Positions 53,005-60,894 of a DNA stretch of 64,000 nucleotides are shown piece by piece; positions within the stretch are counted from its first letter, which is position 1, and each line of letters starts with the position of its first letter. Source of the DNA: Shimia gijangensis (GTDB lineage Bacteria; Pseudomonadota; Alphaproteobacteria; Rhodobacterales; Rhodobacteraceae); contig NZ_FQZQ01000005.1 in the NCBI RefSeq assembly GCF_900142085.1, forward strand, positions 62,001 to 126,000, given 5' to 3'. Position numbers and translations under genes: made by a program. The notes under the pieces were generated by a model. That model saw only the letters and a program-made list of their open reading frames with translations. It made no database searches and was not told where the DNA came from.

Positions 53005-54489
53005 TCACTCGGCCCAGGACACGCCGGTCAGGTCAGTGGCTTGTGTTGGTGCATTGACCCAAAGGCCCTGCAGCTTGGCATTGGCCACGCCAGTTGCCGC
53101 CAATTGGAAGAGGTACCCGTTGACGTAATCCTCGGAGATCATCGTCTGCGCCTTGTGCAGCAGTTCCGTCCGCTTATCAGCCTTGGCTTCTGCATTCAGT
53201 TCAGTGATCAGAGCCTGGAACTCGGGGTTGTCATATTGGAAGTAGTAATCGGGGCGCGCATAGATGCCGATATCCATTGGCTCGGTATGCGAAACGATGG
53301 TCAGGCCAAAATCTTTGCCACGGAACACTTGCTCCAGCCATTGTGCCCACTCGAGATTGGAAATCTCGACGTTGATGCCAACTTCGCGCAATTGTGCCGC
53401 GATAATCTCGCCACCGCGACGGGCATACGAGGGGGGTGGCAGTTTTAACGTGGTGGTAAAGCCATCTGCAAGGCCAGCTTCCGCCAGCAAGGATTTGGAC
53501 ATTTCCGGATCGTAGGCCGAGTTCCCTGTCAGATCGAGGTAAGCCGGGTTGTGCGGCGCAAAATGTGTGCCGATGGGTGTGCCAAAGCCAAACATGGCAC
53601 CGTCAATGATCGCCTTGCGGTCGATCGCGTGGGCAATTGCTTTGCGCACACGCACGTCATCCAGCGGCGGCAGTTTGTTGTTTGTCGAAAGGATGGTTTC
53701 GCCTTCGGTCGAGCCGACGAGCACCTGAAAACGCGGATCAGCATCAAACTGAGCGAGGTTTTCTGGCGCCGGGAACACAGGGAACACATCCACATCTTCG
53801 GACATCACGGCGGCGAAAGCGGCGGTTGGATCCGAGATAAAGCGGAAGGTGACCTTGTCCAACGCGACTTGATCGCCCCACGAGTAATCAGGCGTACGCT
53901 CAAGTTCTATGCGGTCCCCCTTGACCCACTCAACAAACCGGAACGGACCTGTGCCGATTGGTTTTTCCTTGATGGTGTCGATGGACTCCGGGCTCACTAT
54001 CACCGCGTCACCCCAGGCCAGATTGAACAAGAGTGAGCCGTTTGGTTTGGACAGTGTCACAATCACCGAATAGTGATCCCCCGTCTTAACAGAGGCAATG
54101 TCGGCAAACAGAGCTTTTTGTGCGTTTGTAGAGTCTTCTGCGCGGGCACGGTCCAGCGAAAAAACCACGTGAGAGGCGTCAAAATCCGTTCCATCATGAA
54201 ATTTCACGCCGTGGCGCAACTGAAACACATAGGTCAGTCCGTCATCGCTAATGGTCCAGCTTTCCGCGAGACCTGGAATGATCGAGCCGTCCGAGGCAAA
54301 TCGGGTCAACCCCTGAAACACGTTTGCATAGAGCACCTGATCGATGGCGCCAGCGGCAGCACTTGTCGGATCGAGATGTGGCGGCTCCAGCGCCATGCCA
54401 ACTGAAATCTCTCCGCTATCCGCCCAAGCGGCGGATACGGAAAGGGCAAGCGCCGAAGCGGCAAATGCGAGTTTAGATGTAAATTTCAT
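53005..54489 (-). CDS. Peptide-type ABC transporter substrate-binding protein
   Basis: Family 5 periplasmic binding protein, 494 aa, with a signal peptide (MKFTSKLAFAASALALSVSAAWA, cleavage near residue 23). GLAESWTISDDGLTYVFQLRHGVKFHDGTDFDASHVVFSLDR is the SBP_bac_5 signature. The operon includes an M20 deacylase, so the ligand may be an N-acylated amino acid or small peptide rather than a general dipeptide. It starts 32 bases after that deacylase gene. Confidence 0.89.
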   Translation of the reverse strand: MKFTSKLAFAASALALSVSAAWADSGEISVGMALEPPHLDPTSAAAGAIDQVLYANVFQGLTRFASDGSIIPGLAESWTISDDGLTYVFQLRHGVKFHDGTDFDASHVVFSLDRARAEDSTNAQKALFADIASVKTGDHYSVIVTLSKPNGSLLFNLAWGDAVIVSPESIDTIKEKPIGTGPFRFVEWVKGDRIELERTPDYSWGDQVALDKVTFRFISDPTAAFAAVMSEDVDVFPVFPAPENLAQFDADPRFQVLVGSTEGETILSTNNKLPPLDDVRVRKAIAHAIDRKAIIDGAMFGFGTPIGTHFAPHNPAYLDLTGNSAYDPEMSKSLLAEAGLADGFTTTLKLPPPSYARRGGEIIAAQLREVGINVEISNLEWAQWLEQVFRGKDFGLTIVSHTEPMDIGIYARPDYYFQYDNPEFQALITELNAEAKADKRTELLHKAQTMISEDYVNGYLFQLAATGVANAKLQGLWVNAPTQATDLTGVSWAE

Positions 54490-54521
54490 CAGTTCCTCCC
54501 TGAACTACTATTCTTTTGGCG

Positions 54522-55820
54522 TCACTCTGGCACAACCAACAGCTGTTCCAGCGATGCGGCCATGACACAAGCAGATGCTACCATGTCGTCTACGTCAATA
54601 TATTCGTCGGGCTGGTGGGCTAAATCCAGAATACCCGGACCATAGGCTATGCAGTTTTTCAGCTGGCCAATGCGGTCAATGTGTTTTTGATCGTACGTTC
54701 CCGGCGACACCACATATTCGGGTGTGATCCCCAGCGTGTCTTCGATTGCCTTGGTGACGGTTTGCACCACGGGTGCGTCTTTGTCAGTCATCGACGGGCG
54801 GACTTCGAACATGTCGCGCAGTTCGTAGTCAAAGCCGTCGCGGCGGGCTTTGACCCGTTCAACTGCATCCCGAAACTCTTGTTTGGTTTCCTCCAGATTT
54901 TCTTCCCAGAGGACACGGCGGTCCACGACAAGGCGGCAGCTGTCAGGCACACAAGGCGACGGCAACCCACCGTCTTCCTTTGGAATTTCGGTTTGCCCGC
55001 CGTGGATCGAATTGAGGTTCATTGTTGCGTTGCGCGCCCCTTCCGGAATGACGGGCGCTTCTGTCAGCCGGTTTTTAAGAACCGGAAACACGCTATCTTC
55101 CAGCTCATCAATCACCGCCCCCATATGGCGCACCGCACAATCGCCTAGAAATGGCATCGACCCATGGGCGATGCGCCCCTTGGTTTCCAGTTCAGCCCAC
55201 CACAGACCACGGTGTCCAAGACAGATACGATCTTTGTGCAAAGGTTCGGGAATAATTACATGCTGAACGCGCTCGGGCGAGAAAAAGCCTTTTTCGGCAA
55301 GATAAGCCACCCCACCATAGCCGCCGGATTCTTCATCTGCCGTGCCTGATATCTCGATGGCACCAGCATAATCCGGGTAAACCTCTAAGAACGCCTCGCA
55401 AGCAATGATCGAAGTCGCGAGACCGCCTTTCATATCACAGGCACCACGCCCGTAAATGCGCCCGTCGACCAGTGCGCCGCCAAACGGATCATGGGTCCAG
55501 CCATGACCGGTCTCGACCACGTCAATATGCGAGTTGAAATGCACACATTGCCCGGTACGTTTGCCTTCACGGCGGGCAACTACATTCCACCGCGGATACT
55601 TCGCACTATCGCCCGGTGCACCTTCGGCACGCACCATCTCAATCTCAAACCCTACGACTTTCAACCGGTTAGCCAGATACTCGCAGATCAAACGATAGTT
55701 TTCGCCTGGAGGATTTAGGGTCGGGATCCGGATCAGTTCCTGTGTCAGGACAATCAAATCCTCGCGCCGCCGTTCAATGGCTTCATTCAGCTTGGATTCA
55801 GGCCTGTGATGTGCTGTCAT
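54522..55820 (-). CDS. M20-family deacylase/peptidase (ArgE/DapE type)
   Basis: A 432-aa M20 metallopeptidase. Metal residues fit HFNSHIDVVE (H and D), RGACDMKGG (bridging Asp), TADEESGG (catalytic Glu and ligand Glu) and a C-terminal AYGPGILDLAHQPDEYI (His). The dimerisation lid lies between, with GRIAHGS. Members remove an acyl or succinyl group from amino acids. It is the first gene of the minus operon with the peptide ABC transporter, ALDH and SDR. Its true substrate is unknown; it lacks a signal peptide and should be cytoplasmic. Confidence 0.87.
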   Translation of the reverse strand: MTAHHRPESKLNEAIERRREDLIVLTQELIRIPTLNPPGENYRLICEYLANRLKVVGFEIEMVRAEGAPGDSAKYPRWNVVARREGKRTGQCVHFNSHIDVVETGHGWTHDPFGGALVDGRIYGRGACDMKGGLATSIIACEAFLEVYPDYAGAIEISGTADEESGGYGGVAYLAEKGFFSPERVQHVIIPEPLHKDRICLGHRGLWWAELETKGRIAHGSMPFLGDCAVRHMGAVIDELEDSVFPVLKNRLTEAPVIPEGARNATMNLNSIHGGQTEIPKEDGGLPSPCVPDSCRLVVDRRVLWEENLEETKQEFRDAVERVKARRDGFDYELRDMFEVRPSMTDKDAPVVQTVTKAIEDTLGITPEYVVSPGTYDQKHIDRIGQLKNCIAYGPGILDLAHQPDEYIDVDDMVASACVMAASLEQLLVVPE

Positions 55821-55892
55821 TTAGATGAACCGCCCCGGTGCATTGATCTTATCTTGTTTTAGTATCCGTTGGCGCGACCCCTTTGGGCAATA

Positions 55893-55906
55893 CCGTAACA
55901 TTACGG
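55893..55906. promoter_or_regulatory. Palindrome before the PAS-LuxR gene
   Basis: CCGTAA-CA-TTACGG is a perfect 12-bp dyad 12 bases before ATG 55918, and it overlaps the likely GGATAGG ribosome site. A second, wider pair, TATCCGT (55863-55869) and ACGGATA (55903-55909), lies around it. The site is between divergent genes and may be an autoregulatory operator. Confidence 0.4.
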
Positions 55907-55917
55907 ATAGGCGAGCG

Positions 55918-56466
55918 ATGCAGATCGAAGATGAAAAATGGATGCGGGCCTTTCAACATGCGCCCATAGGAATTGTAATCTCGGAACAAAGAATAATTCG
56001 GGCCTGCAATCACGAATTTGCCCGCATGTTCGGCTATGATCCGAACGAACTTGAAGGCCAATCCTTTCGTGTTCTCTATACGTCAGACAGCGACTTTGAC
56101 CGGGTCAGGAATATGGGCCTTAGCGACCTGAAATCTGGCCGCCCTTTTAGCGATGAACGCCTGATGCAACGCAAGAACGGTGACCAATTCTGGTGCCGGG
56201 TGCGGGCAGCAACACTGCAGCCAAGCGACCCTCTTGCCGAAATCGTTCTGTCTTTTGCCGAGCTGGACTTGCCCAATCCCGGCGTTCCTCTGAGCCCCCG
56301 CGAAAGACAAGTCATTGTCGGGTTGAGCAGCGGGAAAACCAGCAAGGAAATCGCCCGTGCATTGGGATTGTCCCCGCGTACGGTCGATGATGTGCGCACG
56401 CGGCTATTGCGAAAATTCGGCGTGAACAACACGATCGAACTGCTGAGCCATGTGGTCGGGCTTTGA
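55918..56466 (+). CDS. PAS-domain LuxR-type transcriptional regulator
   Basis: A 182-aa regulator from ATG 55918; the frame also runs upstream to 55825 through the palindrome. A PAS domain (FQHAPIGIVISEQRIIRACNHEFARMFGYDPNELEGQSF and RLMQRKNGDQFWCRVRA) is followed by a C-terminal LuxR HTH (LSPRERQVIVGLSSGKTSKEIARALGLSPRTVDDVRTRLLRKFGVNN). There is no receiver domain. It is divergent from the deacylase-transporter operon, which it probably controls in response to a small ligand. Confidence 0.86.
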   Translation: MQIEDEKWMRAFQHAPIGIVISEQRIIRACNHEFARMFGYDPNELEGQSFRVLYTSDSDFDRVRNMGLSDLKSGRPFSDERLMQRKNGDQFWCRVRAATLQPSDPLAEIVLSFAELDLPNPGVPLSPRERQVIVGLSSGKTSKEIARALGLSPRTVDDVRTRLLRKFGVNNTIELLSHVVGL

Positions 56467-56469
56467 TTT

Positions 56470-57438
56470 TCAGGGATCAGACAACACGCGAAAATCCGGC
56501 GCAAGCCATGGGAAACTGCGCAAAATCGGTTCCGGGTAGTGTCGTGTAATCAGGCGCCGCAGAGTTTCGGCAATCATATCTGCCATGGCCTTGGGATAAT
56601 CTTCGAGCGTGAACAACGCGATAGTTCGCGCAAAACCTTTGCCCGGAAATGGATGCAATTCAACGCGACCGTGAAATCGCCGGGCGCGCACATAACTTGC
56701 CGGGGTGGTGATCGCCCAGCCGCTGCCTTCAGCAACCATTCCTAAAATAGATGGGTTGCTTTCCAGCTCAAAACGGTTTGGTAAACTGATCTTCAATCGC
56801 CGCAGCTGTGTTTCAATCAATGTTCCAATAATCTGGTTCTGAGAATACCGAAGGAATGGCAGCCCTGAAACGCCTGCCAAATAGTCTTCGGGTGCAATTT
56901 TGCTGCCGTGCGGTACCGCCAGAACAAACGGATCGCGCAACAATGGATACTCGACCAAATTAGACAGATCAGAAATCGGGCGCGTCGCGACCCCGGCATC
57001 CAGTTTCTGTTCATACAAAAGTCGAATGATCTGGTGACTTGGGCGAGTGTGGTGTTTGAATACACACTTGGGCATTGCTTCAGCTAACAGCTGCGCCAGC
57101 TCGGGGGACAATTCGCTGTCAAAATCATCCACAATGCCCAATCGCAAATCCCGCACCTCGTTGAGATTGCCCAACGTGAGTTCAATTTCTCCACGTCGGA
57201 TCAGCTTGAGCCCATCCTCCACGTAGCGCACAAAAATTGCGCCTGCCGGGGTTAGAATCATCGGGCGTCGTGAATGATCCACCAGACTAACACCAAGACT
57301 TTCCTCGACGCTTTTTAGGTGATGGGACACCGTGCTAATCGACAAGCCAGTGTCAAAGGCCACTTTCTGCACTGATCCCGATTTGGCCAAAAGCTGAAAA
57401 ACCTCCAATCCGCGCAGACTAAGGTTTGGTTTATTCAT
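56470..57438 (-). CDS. LysR-family transcriptional regulator
   Basis: LysR regulator of 322 aa. The HTH is LSLRGLEVFQLLAKSGSVQKVAFDTGLSISTVSHHLKSVEESLGVSLV, followed by a substrate-binding domain. It is divergent from the taurine-type ABC operon across a 189-base gap that contains a 9-bp tandem repeat, and its stop is only three bases from the convergent PAS-LuxR gene. It is probably the regulator of the ABC transporter, as Cbl and other LysR proteins are for sulfonate uptake genes. Confidence 0.86.
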   Translation of the reverse strand: MNKPNLSLRGLEVFQLLAKSGSVQKVAFDTGLSISTVSHHLKSVEESLGVSLVDHSRRPMILTPAGAIFVRYVEDGLKLIRRGEIELTLGNLNEVRDLRLGIVDDFDSELSPELAQLLAEAMPKCVFKHHTRPSHQIIRLLYEQKLDAGVATRPISDLSNLVEYPLLRDPFVLAVPHGSKIAPEDYLAGVSGLPFLRYSQNQIIGTLIETQLRRLKISLPNRFELESNPSILGMVAEGSGWAITTPASYVRARRFHGRVELHPFPGKGFARTIALFTLEDYPKAMADMIAETLRRLITRHYPEPILRSFPWLAPDFRVLSDP

Positions 57439-57465
57439 CAGTGTCTCCCATGCACAAAGGCATTT

Positions 57466-57501
57466 TTCGAAAGTTTCGAATTTTTCGAATTTTTCGAATA
57501 T
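57466..57501. repeat. Four-copy 9-bp tandem repeat (TTCGAATTT) in divergent promoter
   Basis: TTCGAA recurs at 57466, 57475, 57484 and 57493, an exact 9-base period. The units read TTCGAAAGT, TTCGAATTT, TTCGAATTT and TTCGAATAT. The block is 28-63 bases from the LysR start and about 130 bases from the transporter start. It may be a regulator-binding array or a mutable spacer. Confidence 0.6.
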
Positions 57502-57627
57502 CTATTCTATAAATTTCAAAACTAAAAGAATTGATGGACAATTGCACTGAAAATCATGCGAGATGGGGAATGCCTGAAAGGTCAGCAAAAAAATGGCTGG
57601 GCAACACACATTACCAGGGAGTGTAAA

Positions 57628-58635
57628 ATGAATTCGAAACATCTTAAGGGCACCATCGCGGCGCTGGCCACCAGTGCAGCAATGCTGACCGGATCGCAGG
57701 CGATGGCGATGGATGAGATCACGGTTGCGTATTTCCTCGAATGGCCAATGCCATTTGAGTACGCCAAACAAATGGGCACCTACGACGAAGAGCTGGGCGT
57801 CAAAGTCAACTGGGTCAGCTTTGAATCCGGCGTGAAAATGTCGGCGGCCATGGCATCAGGCGATGTACACCTTTCTGTCAGCCAAGGCCTGCCTCCTTTC
57901 GTAGTTGCCACCAGTGCCGGACAGGACCTTCAGATTCTCGACGTCGCGGTAAGCTACGCAGACAACGACAACTGTGTTGTGCGCTCTGAGCTTGAAATCG
58001 ACAAAACGAACGCTGGCGAACTTGCGGGCAAAAAAGTCGCTGTCCCATTGGGCACGGCCGCTCACTATGGCTTCCTTAAGCAGATGAGCCACTTTGGCGT
58101 CGATGTCGGATCCATCGAAGTGGTCGATATGGACCCACCGGATGCGGCGGCAGCCATTGCACAAGGCTCAATCGACATGTTCTGCGGCTGGGGTGGCTCG
58201 CTGCGTCGCGCACTTGAGCACGGCAACGTATTGCTGACGGGCGACGAAAAAACTGAACTGGGCATATTGGTATTTGATGTGACTTCCGGGCCTTCTGGCT
58301 GGGTTGCGGAAAATGGCGATCTGGTCGCCAAGTTCCTCAAAGTCACAGCCGACGCGAACGCGATGTGGGCCGACGAAGCGAACCAGGCCAAAATGCTTCC
58401 TGTGATTGCTAAGGACGCGGGCATGGACGAAGAGTCGACCATGTCAACCATCGCGACCTTCTCTTTCCCAACCGTGGAAGAGCAGATGGGCGCAGGTTGG
58501 CTGGGTGGCAACGCTCAGACCTTCATGAAAGGTGTCGCAGACGTCTTTGTTGAAGCCAAAAGCATCGACAGCGCGCTTGATTCCTACGATGGCGCTGTAA
58601 ACACTGGTCCGCTGGCAGCTGCAGGCGGCATGTAA
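57628..58635 (+). CDS. tauA: Taurine/sulfonate-type ABC transporter substrate-binding protein
   Basis: A 335-aa periplasmic protein of the NMT1/TauA family. AGGGAG before ATG 57628 sets the start. The signal peptide ends at SQAMA (near residue 27). GDVHLSVSQGLPPFVVATSAGQ and LAGKKVAVPLGTAAHYGFLKQM are the ligand-fold segments shared with TauA and SsuA-like proteins. The symbol is a family label: no taurine transaminase or dehydrogenase accompanies it, so another sulfonate or amine is possible. Confidence 0.75.
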   Translation: MNSKHLKGTIAALATSAAMLTGSQAMAMDEITVAYFLEWPMPFEYAKQMGTYDEELGVKVNWVSFESGVKMSAAMASGDVHLSVSQGLPPFVVATSAGQDLQILDVAVSYADNDNCVVRSELEIDKTNAGELAGKKVAVPLGTAAHYGFLKQMSHFGVDVGSIEVVDMDPPDAAAAIAQGSIDMFCGWGGSLRRALEHGNVLLTGDEKTELGILVFDVTSGPSGWVAENGDLVAKFLKVTADANAMWADEANQAKMLPVIAKDAGMDEESTMSTIATFSFPTVEEQMGAGWLGGNAQTFMKGVADVFVEAKSIDSALDSYDGAVNTGPLAAAGGM

Positions 58636-58646
58636 GTCGAACATTC

Positions 58647-58674
58647 CGGGCGGCGGATATAAGTCCGCCGCCCG
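58647..58674 (+). other. Stable hairpin between binding-protein and ATPase genes
   Basis: CGGGCGGCGGA (58647-58657) and TCCGCCGCCCG (58664-58674) form a perfect 11-bp stem with a 6-base loop, followed by TATTTTG. Lying 11 bases after the binding-protein stop within an operon, it should act as an attenuator or mRNA-end stabiliser. Confidence 0.75.
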
Positions 58675-58737
58675 TATTTTGTTCAACGTCGGCACTCCGA
58701 CGTCCCCCACGATACTGAACAATAAGGAAGGCTGGCT

Positions 58738-59544
58738 ATGTCAGGACTGTCCATCGAGAACATCTCGATGCGCTTCGACCTCCCCAATGGGAGTGCGGTG
58801 CAAGCATTGAAAGATGTCTCTCTACACTTGAAAGAAGGCGAACTGTTGAGCGTGCTTGGGCCTTCGGGCTGTGGCAAGACCACTCTCTTGAATATCGTCG
58901 CGGGTTTTCTGGCGCCCACCGAAGGCCAGATCGTCATGAACGGTCACACTTGCACAGGACCAGACGCCGAACGCGGCATGGTGTTCCAGCAAGGCGCGCT
59001 GTTCGAATGGATGGACGTGCGCGAAAACGTCAGCTTTGGCCCGCGCATGAAAGGCCAGAAAGAATCCCAATATGGCGAGCATGTTGATCACCTGCTGGAT
59101 GTGACAGGGCTTGGCGATTTCAAAGACAAGGCGATTTACGAACTGTCCGGGGGCATGCAGCAACGTGTGGCTTTGGCCCGTTGTCTGGCCAATGATCCCG
59201 ACGTAATCCTGATGGATGAACCGCTCGGAGCTCTTGACGCGCTGACCCGTGAAAAGATGCAAGGTCTTGTTCTGAAACTTTGGAAAGAAACCGGCAAGAC
59301 CATTATTCTGATCACTCACTCGGTGGAAGAAGCTCTGCTTTTGGGTGAACGCCTGCTGGTTATGGCACCGCGTCCGGGACGTATCCACAAAGAGTACCGT
59401 CTGCCGTTTGCTGACCTGGGCGTGGGCGCGGATTTGCGCGAGGTCAAGAAACACCCTGATTACGCCAGTACCCGCGAGGAAATCCTCGAAATGATCTGGG
59501 ACATGGAAGAAGAAATTATGGGCCGCACGGAGGATTCACAATGA
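58738..59544 (+). CDS. tauB: Taurine/sulfonate-type ABC transporter ATP-binding protein
   Basis: ABC ATPase of 268 aa. Walker A GPSGCGKTT, signature LSGGMQQRVALARCL, Walker B VILMDEPLGALD and the H-loop ILITHSVEEALLLGERLLVMAPRPGRI are as in TauB/SsuB. It follows the binding protein by 102 bases and overlaps the permease start by 4 bases. AAGGAAGG precedes the start. Confidence 0.87.
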   Translation: MSGLSIENISMRFDLPNGSAVQALKDVSLHLKEGELLSVLGPSGCGKTTLLNIVAGFLAPTEGQIVMNGHTCTGPDAERGMVFQQGALFEWMDVRENVSFGPRMKGQKESQYGEHVDHLLDVTGLGDFKDKAIYELSGGMQQRVALARCLANDPDVILMDEPLGALDALTREKMQGLVLKLWKETGKTIILITHSVEEALLLGERLLVMAPRPGRIHKEYRLPFADLGVGADLREVKKHPDYASTREEILEMIWDMEEEIMGRTEDSQ

Positions 59545-60815
59545 CCGGGTTAATCATTCTTCTCGTTTATATCGCGATCTTTGCCGGTGCCTTTTTCATC
59601 ATCAAGACACTCGTGCATCGTTCGCAGTCGGACTACACCTCGCTGAAAACAGTGACATTTGGAGATGAAAGCGCCGTTGTGTCCAGCCGCGCAGCAAGCA
59701 TCATTTCGGTTCTGACGATCTTTCTGATCTGGGGGGCATTTACCGGATCGAAATTTGTACCGGGCTTTTTGCAGGCGCCTGGCCCTTTTGTTGGTGAAGT
59801 CTCGTTTGACTACACGCTGGATGATGGTGCCGGTGCCCGCGATGATGGAACTGTTTCCGTCCGTGTCTACAACTTCGGCGAAGATACCGAGAAATTCGAA
59901 GTTGAGCCGGGCGATGGCATGGCAAAGAATGACGCTGTGTCGATGACCGCGTCGCGTTCCAAAACGATCCTGTTTGACAAAAACGATGAAACCACGCGCA
60001 AAATGGGGGCCTCGGTTGTAGCCATTGACGGAGAACCCATTTCCAAAGGCAATCCGATCAAGACTGACAAAGGACGTTTCGCTCTGACCGACAAAGGTGC
60101 GATCAGCTATACGCCTCCCGGTGGTCTGCAAATGGATCCAGTCTATTTGCCACCACCCGAAGCGGTTGTAAGCCGTATTGTCGAAATCGGCACCGAAGGC
60201 TATCGCGGCAGCACCTTAGTAACCCACCTTGGATACTCGTTATTTCGGGTGATCGCAGGCTTCCTGTTTGGTGCGCTTGTGGGCATTCCGCTGGGCTATG
60301 CCATGGGGCTGAATGGCTGGTTCCGCGGTTGGTTTGACCCGATTGTGGAGTTCATGCGCCCTGTGCCGCCGCTGGCGTTGATCCCCTTGATCATCATCTG
60401 GTTCGGCATTGGCGAAACTGGCAAGATCATCCTCTTGTTCCTCGCCTCATTGTGGATCATGGCGATTGCTGCGCGCTCAGGCGTATCCGGCGTCAGCGTG
60501 CCTAAGGTGCACGCGGCTTATTCGCTCGGAGCCAGCAAGTTCCAGATCATGCGTCACGTGATCATCCCGAACTCTTTACCTGACATCTTTACGGGTGCCC
60601 GTGTTGCCATGGGCGTTTGTTGGGGAACGGTTGTTGCGGCCGAGCTTGTGGCTGCGACAGAAGGCGCTGGCATGATGATCATGGTCGCGTCCAAGTTCAC
60701 CCTGACAGACATCGTTCTGATGGGGATCATCCTGATTGGGGTGATTGGTTTTGGCATCGATATCCTGATGCGCAAAGCCGAGAACTTCCTGGTGCCATGG
60801 AAAGGCCGCAGCTGA
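59541..60815 (+). CDS. tauC: Taurine/sulfonate-type ABC permease with a large N-terminal insertion
   Basis: A 424-aa permease, about 150 residues longer than usual TauC/SsuC. Residues 1-22 and about 52-70 are hydrophobic. Residues about 75-205 are polar and rich in Asp, Gly, Thr and Lys (YTLDDGAGARDDGTVSVRV), with no membrane segment, so they should form an extra domain. The C-terminal half is a normal BPD_transp_1 domain with the EAA loop HAAYSLGASKFQIMRHVIIPNSLPDIFTG. The domain lies between helix 2 and the transport core and is probably periplasmic. Confidence 0.82.
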   Translation: MTGLIILLVYIAIFAGAFFIIKTLVHRSQSDYTSLKTVTFGDESAVVSSRAASIISVLTIFLIWGAFTGSKFVPGFLQAPGPFVGEVSFDYTLDDGAGARDDGTVSVRVYNFGEDTEKFEVEPGDGMAKNDAVSMTASRSKTILFDKNDETTRKMGASVVAIDGEPISKGNPIKTDKGRFALTDKGAISYTPPGGLQMDPVYLPPPEAVVSRIVEIGTEGYRGSTLVTHLGYSLFRVIAGFLFGALVGIPLGYAMGLNGWFRGWFDPIVEFMRPVPPLALIPLIIIWFGIGETGKIILLFLASLWIMAIAARSGVSGVSVPKVHAAYSLGASKFQIMRHVIIPNSLPDIFTGARVAMGVCWGTVVAAELVAATEGAGMMIMVASKFTLTDIVLMGIILIGVIGFGIDILMRKAENFLVPWKGRS

Positions 60816-60835
60816 TCCACTGCTAATTCAAAACA

Positions 60836-60878
60836 AAAAAGGCCCGCGAACCAAACCGGTTCGCGGGCCTTTTTCTTT
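60836..60878. terminator. Strong bidirectional terminator
   Basis: AAAAAGGCCCGCGAACC (60836-60852) pairs with GGTTCGCGGGCCTTTTT (60858-60874) over 17 bp around an AAACC loop. T-runs occur on both strands. It separates the transporter operon from the convergent aldehyde dehydrogenase gene. Confidence 0.93.
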
Positions 60879-60894
60879 GTCTTAAGCGCTGAGC

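Noticed and set aside
57466-57501. TTCGAA repeats as a CRISPR array
   Set aside because: The period is only 9 bases with no spacers and no cas genes.
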